A stretch of 64,000 nt of DNA from Streptomyces sp. 35G-GA-8 (GCF_023534745.1 NZ_JAMHJQ010000009.1:1-64000), one strand, 5' to 3'; shown: positions 16,671 to 25,662, counted from the stretch's first letter. Notes: a model not told the origin generated them from the sequence alone. Translations and numbers: made by a program.

Positions 16671-18083
16671 ATGAGCGGCACGGGCGGCACCAGCAAGACC
16701 CACGACAACGGGCACGGCCACGACCAGGACCACAACCACGACTATGACGTGATCGTCCTCGGCGGTGGCGCCCCGGGCGAGCATGCCGCCGGTGCGCTCG
16801 CCGAGGGCGGCCTGCGCGTCGCCGTCGTGGAGCGCGACCTGGCCGGCGGCGAGTGCACGTACTGGGCGTGCATTCCGTCGAAGACGCTGCTGCGCCCCGG
16901 CGAGGCGGTGCAGGGCGCGCGTGACGCGGCGGGGAGCGCCGAAGTACACGTAAAGGCGGCCCTGGCCTGGCGTGACTACATGGTCTCCGACTACTCCGAC
17001 GCCGGAGCCGCGCGGTGGCTGGCGGACAAGGGGATCGCTCTGCTGCGCGGTCGTGGCCGCCTCGCGGGCACCGGGGTGGTGGAGGTCGACGGCGTGCGGT
17101 ACACCGCCGAGCACGTCGTGCTGGCGAACGGCGCCGATCCCGTCGTACCGCCGCTGCCCGGCCTGCGGGACATCGACGGCGTCTGGAGCACCCGCGAGGC
17201 GACGGGCATGAAGGCGGTGCCCGCACGGCTGCTCGTGCTCGGCGGTGGGCCGGCCGGGGTCGAACTGGCGCAGGTGGTACGTCGCTTCGGCGGCGAGGTC
17301 GTTCTCGTCGAGGCCTCCGCGCATCTGCTCGCACGCGAGCCGGCGCCGCTGGGCGAAGCCCTCGGCAAGGCCCTGCGCCGCGACGGAATCGAGCTCGTAC
17401 TCGGCATGCACGCGACCAAGGCGCGCCGCGCCGGCGAGGACTACGTTCTGGAGCTGGAGGACGGACGCGAGCTGCGCGGCGACCGTCTCCTCATCGCGAC
17501 CGGCCGCCGCCCGCGCGTGGAGGGGATCGGGCTGGAGACCGTCGGCGTCACCACGGACGGCCGGGGAATCCCGGTCGACGCGCGCATGAGGGCGGGCGAG
17601 CGGTTGTGGGCGATCGGCGATGTCACCGGTATCTGGCCGCTGACGCATGTCGGTGAGTACCAGGGCGAGGTCGTCGCCGCGAACATCCTCGGCGAACCGC
17701 GTGAGGCCCATTACGAGGCGGTCCCGCGCGTCACGTACACCGATCCGCAAGCGGCGTCGGTGGGCGCGGCCGAGGCCCCGTTCAGCGCCACCGCGCTCCT
17801 GTCGGAGATCGCCAAGACGGCTACGTACACGCACGCCTACGCCGACTCGAACGGCTTTCTGACACTTCTCAGCGATGGCGACGTGCTGACCGGCGCCTAC
17901 GGGCTCGGTCCCGAGGCCGGGGAGTGGATGCAGCAGGCCACGCTGGCGATCCGCGCCCGTGTCCCGCTCGGTGTGCTGCGCGACACGATCCAGCCGTTCC
18001 CCAGCTTCTCGGAGATCCACGCCGCCGCGCTGAAGGCGCTCAGGGCCGAGATCGGGGGGACGCGGCAGCCGGTCGAGGCGTGA
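16671..18083 (+). CDS. FAD-dependent pyridine nucleotide-disulfide oxidoreductase
   Basis: 470 aa. A short His/Asp-rich tail (residues 10-25) precedes the FAD site VIVLGGGAPGEHAAGALAEGG. The redox-active disulfide is C62-T-Y-W-A-C67 in GGECTYWACIPSK, and the NAD(P) site is LLVLGGGPAGVELAQVVRRFG. The second FAD motif (WAIGDVTG) and a dimerisation domain with the usual TDPQAASVG follow. It is of the mercuric reductase/dihydrolipoamide dehydrogenase type. It lacks an HgII-binding C-terminal Cys pair and has no lipoyl partner nearby, so the substrate is unknown. GGAG 6 nt before ATG. It starts 140 bp beyond the iron box. Confidence 0.9.
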   Translation: MSGTGGTSKTHDNGHGHDQDHNHDYDVIVLGGGAPGEHAAGALAEGGLRVAVVERDLAGGECTYWACIPSKTLLRPGEAVQGARDAAGSAEVHVKAALAWRDYMVSDYSDAGAARWLADKGIALLRGRGRLAGTGVVEVDGVRYTAEHVVLANGADPVVPPLPGLRDIDGVWSTREATGMKAVPARLLVLGGGPAGVELAQVVRRFGGEVVLVEASAHLLAREPAPLGEALGKALRRDGIELVLGMHATKARRAGEDYVLELEDGRELRGDRLLIATGRRPRVEGIGLETVGVTTDGRGIPVDARMRAGERLWAIGDVTGIWPLTHVGEYQGEVVAANILGEPREAHYEAVPRVTYTDPQAASVGAAEAPFSATALLSEIAKTATYTHAYADSNGFLTLLSDGDVLTGAYGLGPEAGEWMQQATLAIRARVPLGVLRDTIQPFPSFSEIHAAALKALRAEIGGTRQPVEA

Positions 18084-18112
18084 TCACGACGGTCGCGTCG
18101 AACGTCCAGACC

Positions 18113-18164
18113 GAAGGTCGAGGCGGAAGGTCGGGGCGGAAGGTCGGGGCCGAAGCTCGCCACG
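18113..18164. repeat. 13-bp tandem repeat, about four copies
   Basis: GAAGGTCGAGGCG (18113), GAAGGTCGGGGCG (18126), GAAGGTCGGGGCC (18139), then degenerate GAAGCTCGCCACG. It lies in the short gap between the reductase and GPP34 genes; no coding signal. Confidence 0.75.
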
Positions 18165-18262
18165 GCCGGGGCCGGCTGAGCCCCGCCGGGAACACCGGAC
18201 GTGGCCTGTCCGTCTATGCCTATGCCAGTGAGGTGGAGTGATCGAGTGAGGTGGAACCCGCT

Positions 18263-18898
18263 ATGACCACAGCCCGGGACCTGATGATCACCGCCTTGGA
18301 CGTGGCGCCCAGTCCACCTCCTGAGGCCGGTGAGCTGTCGCTCGCGCTGGCGGGCGCCGAGCTGATCGACCTCCTGGCGGCCGAGGCCATCCGGCTGGAC
18401 GGCGACCACATCGTGCCCGGCCACCGGCCGGACATCGCCGATCGTCCACTGGAACAGGCCGCGGGGTCGCTCGCCCGAGAAGCACCGTACGAGCTGGTCG
18501 CCGACTGGCTGTGGCGGAGAGGCCGCGGCCTGGCCGCGGCGTATCTGGCCGCTCTTGAGGCGGAGGGCCAACTGACGCGCCCGCGGCGCCGCGGGCTGCC
18601 TTTCCGTACGGGCCGTACGGTGCTGGTCGACTCGCCCGATCGCCGCTTGGCGGGAGAACGCTGGGCATCGAACGAGCCGGTCCTCGTCGCCCTCGCGACG
18701 GCCGTCGGGATCCGCGACAAGAACGACGAGGAGGGGCCGGGAGAAGCCCTGGTCACTGCGGACGACGCGGACGACGCGGAAGACGCGGTCGAGACGGTAC
18801 TCGTCGCGGTCAATGAGGCGTTGCTGGAGCTGGAGGCCGTACGGCAGCGGCGGTCCATCGAGCAGGATGCTTTCGACAACGTCTGGCGCGGCTACTGA
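18263..18898 (+). CDS. GPP34 family phosphoprotein
   Basis: 211 aa, related to Golgi phosphoprotein 3. Recognisable: ARDLMITALD, LSLALAGAELIDLLAAEAIR, LEAEGQLTRPRRRGLPFRTG and the C-terminal helix VAVNEALLELEAVRQRRSIE. Family members bind phosphoinositides in eukaryotes; the bacterial role is not established. ATG 18263 follows GGTGGAA; a GTG at 18251 is also possible. Single gene. Confidence 0.88.
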   Translation: MTTARDLMITALDVAPSPPPEAGELSLALAGAELIDLLAAEAIRLDGDHIVPGHRPDIADRPLEQAAGSLAREAPYELVADWLWRRGRGLAAAYLAALEAEGQLTRPRRRGLPFRTGRTVLVDSPDRRLAGERWASNEPVLVALATAVGIRDKNDEEGPGEALVTADDADDAEDAVETVLVAVNEALLELEAVRQRRSIEQDAFDNVWRGY

Positions 18899-18927
18899 TC
18901 GGGAGAACTCCCATGGCACCACGCTCC

Positions 18928-19029
18928 TCAGCGCCGACGGGCCCGGTGGATGGTGAGGATGAGCGCGGCGGACGCGACGACGATCAGCCCCACGAATCGT
19001 GACCGGGACGATCGCGAGTTCCAACTCAC
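18928..19029 (-). CDS. Possible 33-aa single-pass membrane peptide
   Basis: A GTG frame gives an Arg/Ser-rich head, one strong hydrophobic helix (RFVGLIVVASAALILTIHRA) and a basic RRR tail, a typical membrane mini-protein. No good ribosome site is present. It is divergent from the TetR gene at 19116. It may instead be the remnant of a longer membrane protein. Confidence 0.3.
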   Translation of the reverse strand: MSWNSRSSRSRFVGLIVVASAALILTIHRARRR

Positions 19030-19115
19030 GGAAGAAGGGGACGCCAATAGCCTTCGTGATAGCCTCTAACTAAATCTTGAGCGTATAGTCGCGCAGGTGT
19101 GGAAGGTGGCAGGCC

Positions 19116-19763
19116 ATGGCAGAAGCAGGCACAAGGACCCCGCGCGAACGCTATCGCGGCCAAGTGCGCGCGGAGATCAAGGAACGCGCGTGGGAACAGA
19201 TCGCCACGGCTGGCGCGTCGGCGCTCTCCCTCAACGCGATCGCCAAGCGGATGGGCATGAGCGGACCCGCGCTCTACCGGTATTTCGCCGGCCGCGACGA
19301 GCTGATCACCGAACTCATCAGGGACGCGTACCGAAGCCTCGCCGACACCTTCCGCACGGCCCACGAGTCCGGCGCCGACGTGGCCGGGCTGGCGCACGCC
19401 CTCCGCACGTGGGCGCTGGCCGACCCCCAGCGCTACTTCCTCATCTACGGCACACCCGTCCCGGGCTACAAGGCACCCGACGACATCACCGCCATCGCCT
19501 CCGAGATCATGACGACCCTGCTCGACGCCTACACGGCGCTGCCCTCGGACCGCCCCACGACACCGTTCGCCACCCACCTCGAAGACCACCGGCCGTGGGC
19601 GGCCGACCACCCCGCCTCACCCGAGACCCTCCACCGGGCCCTGACCTTCTGGACCCGGCTGCACGGCGCGCTGTCCCTCGAACTCGCGGGCCAGTTCACC
19701 GGGATGGAATTCGACCCCGCCCTGCTCTACGCGGCCGAACTTGACGTCCTGACCGCACCGTGA
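19116..19763 (+). CDS. TetR/AcrR family transcriptional regulator
   Basis: 215 aa. Helix-turn-helix: IKERAWEQIATAGASALSLNAIAKRMGMSGPALYRYFAGRDEL, followed by a TetR_C_13-like domain (LADPQRYFLIYGTPVPGYKA and WTRLHGALSLELAGQFTGM). ATG 19116 is preceded by GGAAGGTGGCAGG. The 5' flank contains a direct repeat ATAGCCT-N5-ATAGCCT (about 19046-19064), which may be its binding site. No obvious target gene is adjacent. Confidence 0.9.
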   Translation: MAEAGTRTPRERYRGQVRAEIKERAWEQIATAGASALSLNAIAKRMGMSGPALYRYFAGRDELITELIRDAYRSLADTFRTAHESGADVAGLAHALRTWALADPQRYFLIYGTPVPGYKAPDDITAIASEIMTTLLDAYTALPSDRPTTPFATHLEDHRPWAADHPASPETLHRALTFWTRLHGALSLELAGQFTGMEFDPALLYAAELDVLTAP

Positions 19764-19841
19764 GCCCGTCCGAACGTCGGAGCCTCCGTCCGCGCCGTGC
19801 GACGCGCACGGAGGGTGCCAGACGGAGGGCGAAGAACAAGC

Positions 19842-20363
19842 TCAGCAGCCCTTGGCGGTGAGGGTGACCGGCTCGGGATGGACCGGCTCCCATACGCCGA
19901 CGATGCCGCCGTTGGACGACTTCATGTCGATGTTGTCCAGGGTGAGGGTGTAAGTCCCGTTCCCCCGGCACTGGTAATGGCCCCGGATGGTCCTGTCACC
20001 CGTGTGGGCTGCCCCGGTCGCCTTGCCCCAGCGCTCCTTCCACTGCTGGACTCCGTCCTTCTTCATCGACAGGTCGCCCGTCCACTTGCACGATCCCTGC
20101 TCGCTCCAGGTGAGGAGCGTCTTGCGGCGACACTCCCCCTTCACGGAGACGGCCGGAGCCATCTGCTCGCCTTTGGTGTGGGAGTACTTCTTCTCCTCGG
20201 TGAAGCAGATGGTCAGCTTTCCCGAGAGGGAGCCGTCTTTGGAGTAGCCGGTGGTCGACTCACAGCCGCTGGGCGGCTCCGGGTCGGCGGCGCCGGCGAC
20301 GGAGGGGATGGCGGAGAGGGCCAGAGCACTCAGGAGTGCTCCGGCGATGCGCAGTCGGGTCAT
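19842..20363 (-). CDS. Secreted protein with six cysteines, unknown function
   Basis: 173 aa with a clear Sec signal peptide (basic start, hydrophobic core IAGALLSALALSAIPSVAGA, cleavage after AGA). The mature part contains six Cys, enough for three disulfides, and is polar with many Lys/Thr/Trp residues, ending in LTAKGC. It is probably a small extracellular beta-rich protein. I do not recognise the family. It is convergent with the TetR gene and starts 33 bp from a TA-rich leader; the ribosome site is weak. Confidence 0.75.
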   Translation of the reverse strand: MTRLRIAGALLSALALSAIPSVAGAADPEPPSGCESTTGYSKDGSLSGKLTICFTEEKKYSHTKGEQMAPAVSVKGECRRKTLLTWSEQGSCKWTGDLSMKKDGVQQWKERWGKATGAAHTGDRTIRGHYQCRGNGTYTLTLDNIDMKSSNGGIVGVWEPVHPEPVTLTAKGC

Positions 20364-20510
20364 GTCCGGTCAACGAGCGGCGACCCGATCCAATGATCGC
20401 CATGACGGGTGATTCAAGGTTGGACGTCCATCAGGGCCATGGGGTCGATGCCGAGGGGTAGTCGGGGTGGCAGTTGAGTGAGGCGGCCCGGCGCCGAGTG
20501 GGCCAGTCGG

Positions 20511-20563
20511 AGGAGGTCATGCGTCGTGGGGACGAGTTGATCGAACCCGGGGCGCATCACTGG
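20511..20563 (+). repeat. Solo 45-bp palindromic element (member of the long-repeat family)
   Basis: ATGCGTCGTGGGGACG, a variable middle and GGGGCGCATCAC match the centre of the long inverted repeats. The element supplies the TGA of the minus-strand kinase gene (20557-20559). Upstream, at about 20453-20470, the GAGGGGTAGTCGGGGTGG terminus of the long repeats also appears. Confidence 0.8.
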
Positions 20564-21471
20564 TCGAAAGCGTCGGCCGCCTCCAGGATCGCGCGGAGGC
20601 GCGACAGGCATTCGGTGACGAAGCCGGGATACCTGCCCCAGTAGTACGACACCCCACTGACTCCGAGGCCGATGGCCCATGCCCGGGCACGCAGCCATGT
20701 CACGTCGTCGAGGCTCAGGGCATCCCAGTACTCCTGTCGGGCCCCGGGGGGAAAGTCCCACAGGGGCGCGTGTTCGGCGTCGGGAAAGCCGACCGAGAGG
20801 CCTCCGAAGTCGATGACCGCGTGCAGCCTGCCCTGCTGGACCAGGATGTTGGTGGGTTTGAGATCCCCGTGGAGCCACACCTGTCGGCCGGACGGCTCGG
20901 GCAGAGCGAGCGCCTTCTGCCACAGGCGTCGCAGGTGCGCGATGTCGAGATCGAGACCCTGGATCGTCTGACAGTCGTCAAAGCACCCACTGATCCACCG
21001 GTCGCAAGCTCGCAAACCACCCCCGCGATACCAACTGAGCTCGCCCTCGCGAGCGGCTCCCATGAGAGGAATGGAGTGCAGCCTCTGCACGACCGCCGCC
21101 AGGTCGGCCCCGAAGGCCGGCCAATCGGTGACGGATCCCGGGCCGGCGTCACCACCGTCGATCCAGCGGTACACCGACCAGGCGAGCGGAAAGGCGGAAC
21201 TCGGGGTGCCGGCGTAGACCGGCTCCGGGATGCGACAGGAAAGGTACGGCGCCAGCCGCGGCAGCCACGTCTGCTCCTTCCGTACGGCCTCGGCATTGTC
21301 CGGGGTGCGCGGTAGCCGTATGAGCAACTGGTCGCCGAGCCGGTACATCGTGTTGTCCGTGCCCGCACCGGCCAACGAGACGGGGAGGGCGGCCCACTCC
21401 GGTCGCTGCTCCCGCAGCAGCGACCGAACGACCGCCTCATCCACACGGATCTCGCTCTCATGAAGTGTCAT
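20557..21471 (-). CDS. Aminoglycoside phosphotransferase (APH)-family kinase
   Basis: 304 aa. It carries the APH catalytic loop WLHGDLKPTNILV and the metal-binding VIDFGGLSVG; N-terminal nucleotide-binding lobe LAGAGTDNTMYRLGDQLLIR. Family members phosphorylate aminoglycosides, macrolides or small metabolites; the substrate here is unknown and resistance cannot be assumed. ATG 21471 has AAGG about 9 nt upstream. The stop codon lies inside the solo palindromic element. Confidence 0.88.
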   Translation of the reverse strand: MTLHESEIRVDEAVVRSLLREQRPEWAALPVSLAGAGTDNTMYRLGDQLLIRLPRTPDNAEAVRKEQTWLPRLAPYLSCRIPEPVYAGTPSSAFPLAWSVYRWIDGGDAGPGSVTDWPAFGADLAAVVQRLHSIPLMGAAREGELSWYRGGGLRACDRWISGCFDDCQTIQGLDLDIAHLRRLWQKALALPEPSGRQVWLHGDLKPTNILVQQGRLHAVIDFGGLSVGFPDAEHAPLWDFPPGARQEYWDALSLDDVTWLRARAWAIGLGVSGVSYYWGRYPGFVTECLSRLRAILEAADAFDQ

Positions 21472-21796
21472 GGGGGAGAGCCTTCTCAGCGAGGCTCGGC
21501 CGCCGCCAGTGATTTTCGAGGACACCGGCGCCACCACCATGATCGAAAACAAGCCAACCGCCGAGAGCTGCGCGCCGAGCCGAGACCACACAAGTCGATC
21601 AAGCCATTTCCGCGCTGTGCACAACTGCCATGCCGAGCCGGTCAGGCAACAGGCACAACTGGTCAGTACGCCGAAACAACTCGCTCATGGCGGGCATCTC
21701 ATATTCCTTTCATGACCATCCGTATTGGATCTAGTGCGGAGAGCGACAACCTCCATATCGTCATTGCGGCACCAACGCCGCATCTCTGGAGGATTC
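21472..21796. other. Divergent intergenic region between kinase and esterase genes
   Basis: 325 bp with lower GC than its surroundings. It must contain the promoters of both divergent genes. I see no coding frame with good codon bias and no clear operator. Confidence 0.4.
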
Positions 21797-22768
21797 ATGG
21801 CACGCTTCCGCACCCGTCCGGCCCTGCTGGCCTCGGCAGCAGCCCTCGCTGCGGGCACCCTTGTCCCCGTCCAGCTCGTCGGGGCACAATCTGCGGCCGC
21901 GGCGGACCTTCAGTGGGTGGCCCTGGGTGACTCCTACACCGCCGGGGTCATCCCGGCCGCCGGTGACGTCTTCGAGTACCCCCGTGACGGCTGCGAGCGC
22001 ACCGACCGGTCCTACCCGCAGGTCATCGACCGCGACCTCGGCTCACTGATCGAGCTGACCAACGTCAGCTGCGGCGCCGCCACGATCCAGGACGTCACCT
22101 TCAGGGCCCAGGAGCCGATCGGCCGGCACCTGCCGCCCATCTCCGAGGACCCGGACTACCCCTTCCCCCCGGTGCCTCCCCAGTCCGAGGCGGTCCAGTC
22201 CGGCACCGACGTGATCACCGTGGGCGTGGGCGGCAACACCCTCGGCTTCGCCGGCATTCTCCTCAAGTGCCTGGAACTGGACCAGGGCAGCGGCGGCGTG
22301 GGCACGCCGTGCAAGGACGATCTGGCCGCGAGCATCCCGGGCCGGCTGACCAAGGTGAACAAGGAGTACGGCGAGATGCTCGCCAAGCTCCACGAGAAGG
22401 CCCCGCACGCCAAGATCCTGGCAGTCGGCTACCCCACGGTCGTCCCCAAGGACACCTCCAAGTGCCAGTACAACAACTTGCAGCAATTCGCCTCGATCAC
22501 CCAGGGGGACCTGGACTGGCTGCGCCAGGACGTCCTGGAACCCCTCAACAAGACCATCGAGAAGTCGGCCGACGCACATAGCTCCACCACGTTCGTCAAC
22601 CTCTACGATTCTTCGACGAACCACAGCGTCTGTGACGCGGGCAAGTGGACCGAGGGCGTCCTCGACCACGACAACCGGCCGGCCCTCGTCCACCCCAACG
22701 CCAAGGGCCACCGCAACGCCGCAGACCACGTCACATCGGCGATCCTGAACGCCATCAGCCCGGCCTGA
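21797..22768 (+). CDS. Secreted SGNH/GDSL hydrolase (esterase/lipase)
   Basis: 323 aa with a Sec signal peptide (about residues 1-36). Block I is VALGDSYTAG with nucleophile S46; VTVGVGGNTLGF is block III, and the catalytic Asp/His region is RPALVHPNAKGHRNAAD. Cys pairs are typical of Streptomyces extracellular SGNH lipases. It hydrolyses ester bonds outside the cell. GGAGG lies 4 nt before ATG 21797. The gene ends about 45 bp before long-repeat copy II. Confidence 0.93.
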   Translation: MARFRTRPALLASAAALAAGTLVPVQLVGAQSAAAADLQWVALGDSYTAGVIPAAGDVFEYPRDGCERTDRSYPQVIDRDLGSLIELTNVSCGAATIQDVTFRAQEPIGRHLPPISEDPDYPFPPVPPQSEAVQSGTDVITVGVGGNTLGFAGILLKCLELDQGSGGVGTPCKDDLAASIPGRLTKVNKEYGEMLAKLHEKAPHAKILAVGYPTVVPKDTSKCQYNNLQQFASITQGDLDWLRQDVLEPLNKTIEKSADAHSSTTFVNLYDSSTNHSVCDAGKWTEGVLDHDNRPALVHPNAKGHRNAADHVTSAILNAISPA

Positions 22769-22814
22769 CCCACAGCGAACCGCCTCCGGCCTGACTCTGT
22801 GTGGGGGTCGGGCG

Positions 22815-23748
22815 GAGGGGTAGTCGGGGTGGGCCGGGACGTGTGGATACGGGTGGGGGCCGCCCCTGATCTTTGAGTTTCGCGGTTCCGGGTCGGGTAT
22901 CAAGGGCGCTCCTTCGTCGCGTCGGCAAGCCGATGACCTTCGGTCACCCTTGACACCCAACCCTCCACCGCAAGTGCGGCTTTGAGGGGGGCGGCCCGGG
23001 GGGAGGGGTCCCCGGGGGGCCTGTCTATTGGACCCGCCCGGTTCCCGGCCTGCGGCCCGGTGGGCCCTGCGGGGCGCGCGGCAGTGGAGTGGGGCGGCCC
23101 GGCCCCGGCTCAGCGAGCTGATGTGAGTGGGTGGTTGAGACTCATGCCCCGCTGTGCGGGCTCGTTGTCGCCTGCACCTGTCGACGGAGGCAGACGGACC
23201 GGCCACCCGCCCCCTATGTCCCAGTTTGGCGGGCTGTTCCGGGGGCCCCGGGCCGGTCATGCGTCCTGAGTCCAGTTAAGTCGTCCTCACGACGCATCAC
23301 CCGCCGGAGCACTCCCCAAAGCCCCTTCCAAAATGGGACATTGGGTGCAGGTGGCAGGTCCGTCCGCCTCGGCTGACAGGTGTCACCCGACAACGGACCC
23401 TCACAGCGGGGCATGAGTCCCGGCCACTCCTCGACGGTCAGTCGCTTTGCCGGGGCCGGGCCGCCCCACTCCACTGCCGCGCAGCCCCGCAGGGCCCACC
23501 GACCTGCGGTCGGGAACCGGCCGCCGGAACATGGGTGCTTCCCCGGGGACCCCTCCCCCCGGGCCGCCCCCCTCAAAGCAGCACTTGCGGTGGAGGGGCG
23601 GGTGTCAAGGGTGGAGCGCAGCGGAATCGGCGTAGCCGACGCGACGAAGGAGCGCCCTTGACACCCGACCCGCAACCGCGAAACTCAAAGATCAGGGGCG
23701 GCCCCCACCCGACACCAAACCCCCCGGCCCACCCCGACTACCCCTCGG
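22815..23748. repeat. Long inverted-repeat element, copy II (complete)
   Basis: About 934 bp. The left end GAGGGGTAGTCGGGGT and right end ACCCCGACTACCCCTC form terminal inverted repeats, and the two arms match in inverted orientation throughout. At the left arm tip the hairpin is GACC-GAA-GGTC with CGGC-TT-GCCG (read in the right-arm sense); in the right arm the tip is CGGC-GTA-GCCG. The centre contains one palindrome with GTTAAG. No flanking target duplication is obvious. It separates the esterase and nitroreductase genes. Confidence 0.9.
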
Positions 23749-23768
23749 CACTGGCGGCTGAGTATGGC

Positions 23769-24458
23769 CTAAAGATGGAAGGTCGTGGTCGCGTCGAGCG
23801 CGGCCCGGCCGGGCGTGATGTGGTTGACCGGCGCGGCCTCGTCGGCGTAACCGAAGGAGATCCCCACGAGCAGCTTGCCGCCGTCCAGGCCGAGTTCGCC
23901 GCGGACGGTGTCGGCGTAGAAGCTCAGCAGTCCCTGCGGGCAGCTGTCCAGGCCGTACGCCGCCATCGCCAGCAGCAGTGTCTGGGTGTAGATGCCGACA
24001 TCCGCGGCCAGGCGTGCCCCGGCGTCTCCGGTGACGAAGAGGAACGCGACATGCGGGGCACCGTAGAAGCCAAGGCTCTCGGCATCGTAGGCGGCGCGGG
24101 CCGCGTGGTCGTTCTGGCCGATGCCCAGCGCGCCGTAGAGCTCGGCGCCGAACGCGGCGCGGCGGCGCTGGTGCTCGGTGGAGTACATGTCCTCGCGGTA
24201 AGGGAAGTCGACCGTGGTGCGCTGCCCGGCGTGTGCCTTCTGGAGCGCGTCGGCGAGCCGGTCCCGCAGCGCCCCGCTCACCACCTCGACCCGCCAGGGC
24301 TGCGCATTGGAGTTGGACGGCGCGGCGCCGGCGAGCGCGAAGACCGCGCGCAGGATCTCCTCAGGCACCGGGTCGGGCCGGAAGGCGCGGGTCGCGCGGC
24401 GGCCACGAATCAGCTTCTCCGCGTAATCGCTCATCTCGGTCGAGCCGTTCGGGCTCAT
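23769..24458 (-). CDS. Nitroreductase family protein
   Basis: A 229-aa FMN-dependent NAD(P)H oxidoreductase. It contains IRGRRATRAFRPDPVPEEIL (FMN phosphate-binding start), AGAAPSNSNAQPWRVEVV and LLLAMAAYGLDSCPQG, all standard for the family. It reduces nitroaromatics, quinones or an unknown native substrate. GGAGG lies just before ATG 24458. It is divergent from the TetR gene at 24562, sharing a 103-bp promoter region with an inverted repeat. Its 3' end lies about 20 bp from repeat copy II. Confidence 0.92.
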   Translation of the reverse strand: MSPNGSTEMSDYAEKLIRGRRATRAFRPDPVPEEILRAVFALAGAAPSNSNAQPWRVEVVSGALRDRLADALQKAHAGQRTTVDFPYREDMYSTEHQRRRAAFGAELYGALGIGQNDHAARAAYDAESLGFYGAPHVAFLFVTGDAGARLAADVGIYTQTLLLAMAAYGLDSCPQGLLSFYADTVRGELGLDGGKLLVGISFGYADEAAPVNHITPGRAALDATTTFHL

Positions 24459-24494
24459 GGTGGTCCTCCTCAGAACGGCTTAGGTACACGGAAT

Positions 24495-24543
24495 CGTTTA
24501 CTTTGATTCCGACCATAACCGCAGCTCCGGACCAAAGTAAACG
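24495..24543. promoter_or_regulatory. Split inverted repeat, probable TetR operator
   Basis: CGTTTACTTTG (24495-24505) and its exact reverse complement CAAAGTAAACG (24533-24543) flank 27 bp between the divergent nitroreductase and TetR genes. The AT-rich half-sites stand out in this DNA. They could bind two TetR dimers and control both genes. Confidence 0.75.
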
Positions 24544-24549
24544 CAGACG

Positions 24550-24555
24550 TATACT
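24550..24555 (+). promoter_or_regulatory. -10 hexamer implying a leaderless TetR transcript
   Basis: TATACT ends 7 nt before ATG 24562, and no ribosome site is present. The expected transcription start therefore coincides with the A of the start codon. Confidence 0.55.
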
Positions 24556-24561
24556 TAGCTC

Positions 24562-25155
24562 ATGGATGCGACGACCACGAAGACTCAGCGCCGGGGGCGC
24601 GGCGGGCGTGAACGGATCCTGGGGGCAGCCGCCCTGCTGTTCGCCAACCAGGGGATCAACGCGACCGGTATGGAGCAGGTCGCGGAGGCGGCACCGGTGT
24701 CCAAGCGCACGCTCTACGCGCACTTCCCGGCCAAGAGCGATCTGGTGATGGCCTACCTGCGGGAGCTGACCACATCCGGGCAGACCCTGGAGAGCGTGCT
24801 CACCCGGGAAGATCTCGATCCCCGGGAGCGGATTCTCCGGCTGTTCGACCTTCCGGCACCGCACACGTCCCCGGTGCGCGGATGCCCGTTCATCGACGCC
24901 GCGGTCGAGTTCCCCGATCCGCGGAGTGCGGTCCACGCGTACGCGCGCGAGCAGAAGACACTGATGGCCCAGCTCGTCACCGAGCTGGCGGCGGAGCTGG
25001 GCGCCGCCGAACCCGCCGCGCTCGCCGAGCAGTTGGTCACACTCGCCGATGGCGCGGCCAGCCGCGCGATGGTGCTGGACCAGCCCGATTACGGCCGACA
25101 CGCCCGTGCCGCCGCGGAGATCCTGCTCCGCCGGGCACTCGCACCGGCCGGCTGA
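24562..25155 (+). CDS. TetR/AcrR family transcriptional regulator
   Basis: 197 aa. HTH: GGRERILGAAALLFANQGINATGMEQVAEAAPVSKRTLYAHFPAKSDLV; C-terminal ligand domain with RGCPFIDAAVEFPDP, typical of regulators sensing electrophiles or quinones near oxidoreductase genes. It is divergent from the nitroreductase gene, which is the likely target together with itself through the split inverted repeat. Probably leaderless, since there is no Shine-Dalgarno. Confidence 0.92.
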   Translation: MDATTTKTQRRGRGGRERILGAAALLFANQGINATGMEQVAEAAPVSKRTLYAHFPAKSDLVMAYLRELTTSGQTLESVLTREDLDPRERILRLFDLPAPHTSPVRGCPFIDAAVEFPDPRSAVHAYAREQKTLMAQLVTELAAELGAAEPAALAEQLVTLADGAASRAMVLDQPDYGRHARAAAEILLRRALAPAG

Positions 25156-25224
25156 AAGGCCGCGCTCGTCTTCGCGTGCCGCCTTCACCGACCGGCTGGA
25201 CTTGGGCGACCGGGCCGGTCGGAG

Positions 25225-25276
25225 GTGGTGATGTGCTCTGGGGACGGGTCAACCGGACCCGGGACGCGTCACCGGC
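25225..25276 (+). repeat. Solo palindromic element of the long-repeat family
   Basis: GGTGATGTGCTCTGGGGACG, then CAACCGGACCCGGGACG and CGTCACC, match the 45-bp consensus with several substitutions. It lies between the TetR and YCII genes and does not overlap either. Confidence 0.7.
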
Positions 25277-25323
25277 GGCAGCCGCTTCCGCACCGGGCCC
25301 CAGCCACGGCGGATCGCCTTCGA

Positions 25324-25662
25324 TCAGACGGTCTCGTCGGGCATGATCTCCCGGACCTCTTGCGCACAGCGGCACGCGGCAGCGATCTTGGCAGCCCACT
25401 TCAGCGCGTCCTCGCGGCTGGGCACATCGATGATCGAGAACCCACCGACGACTGCCTTGGTCTCCGGGTAGGGGCCGTCGGTGACGGTCCCGTCGATGGC
25501 CACGACGCTCGCCCGCTGCCTTTCCACTCCACCACCGAAGAACCACACACCGGCCTCCTGAGCCTCACGCACCACCGCATGCGAGGCCTCGCCCGCCTCG
25601 GCCAACTGCTCCTCGGAGAAGTTCATCGCGCCGTCATCGAACGAGATCAGGTACCGCGCCAT
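25324..25662 (-). CDS. YCII-related (DGPF-domain) protein
   Basis: A 112-aa ferredoxin-like fold. Markers: ARYLISFDDG, DGTVTDGPYPETKAVVGGFS (the DGPF/YCII signature) and IDVPSREDALKWAAKI. Small YCII proteins are often encoded beside ECF sigma factors, but none is adjacent here. Function unknown. The start is set by AGGGGG 8 nt upstream of ATG. Confidence 0.88.
   Translation of the reverse strand: MARYLISFDDGAMNFSEEQLAEAGEASHAVVREAQEAGVWFFGGGVERQRASVVAIDGTVTDGPYPETKAVVGGFSIIDVPSREDALKWAAKIAAACRCAQEVREIMPDETV

Noticed and set aside
18913-19002. 29-codon plus-strand ORF MAPRSSAPTG...
   Set aside because: No ribosome site. The opposite strand offers a better membrane-helix ORF, itself only weakly supported.
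22860-23690. Open frames of 80-150 residues inside the long repeats
   Set aside because: They occur on both strands, are not preserved in frame between copies, lack ribosome sites and have poor codon bias.
22815-23748. Classical insertion sequence
   Set aside because: Terminal inverted repeats exist, but there is no transposase frame and no clear target duplication.
23214-24506. Plus-strand frame overlapping the nitroreductase gene
   Set aside because: Antisense to a gene with clear FMN-binding motifs and GGAGG start.
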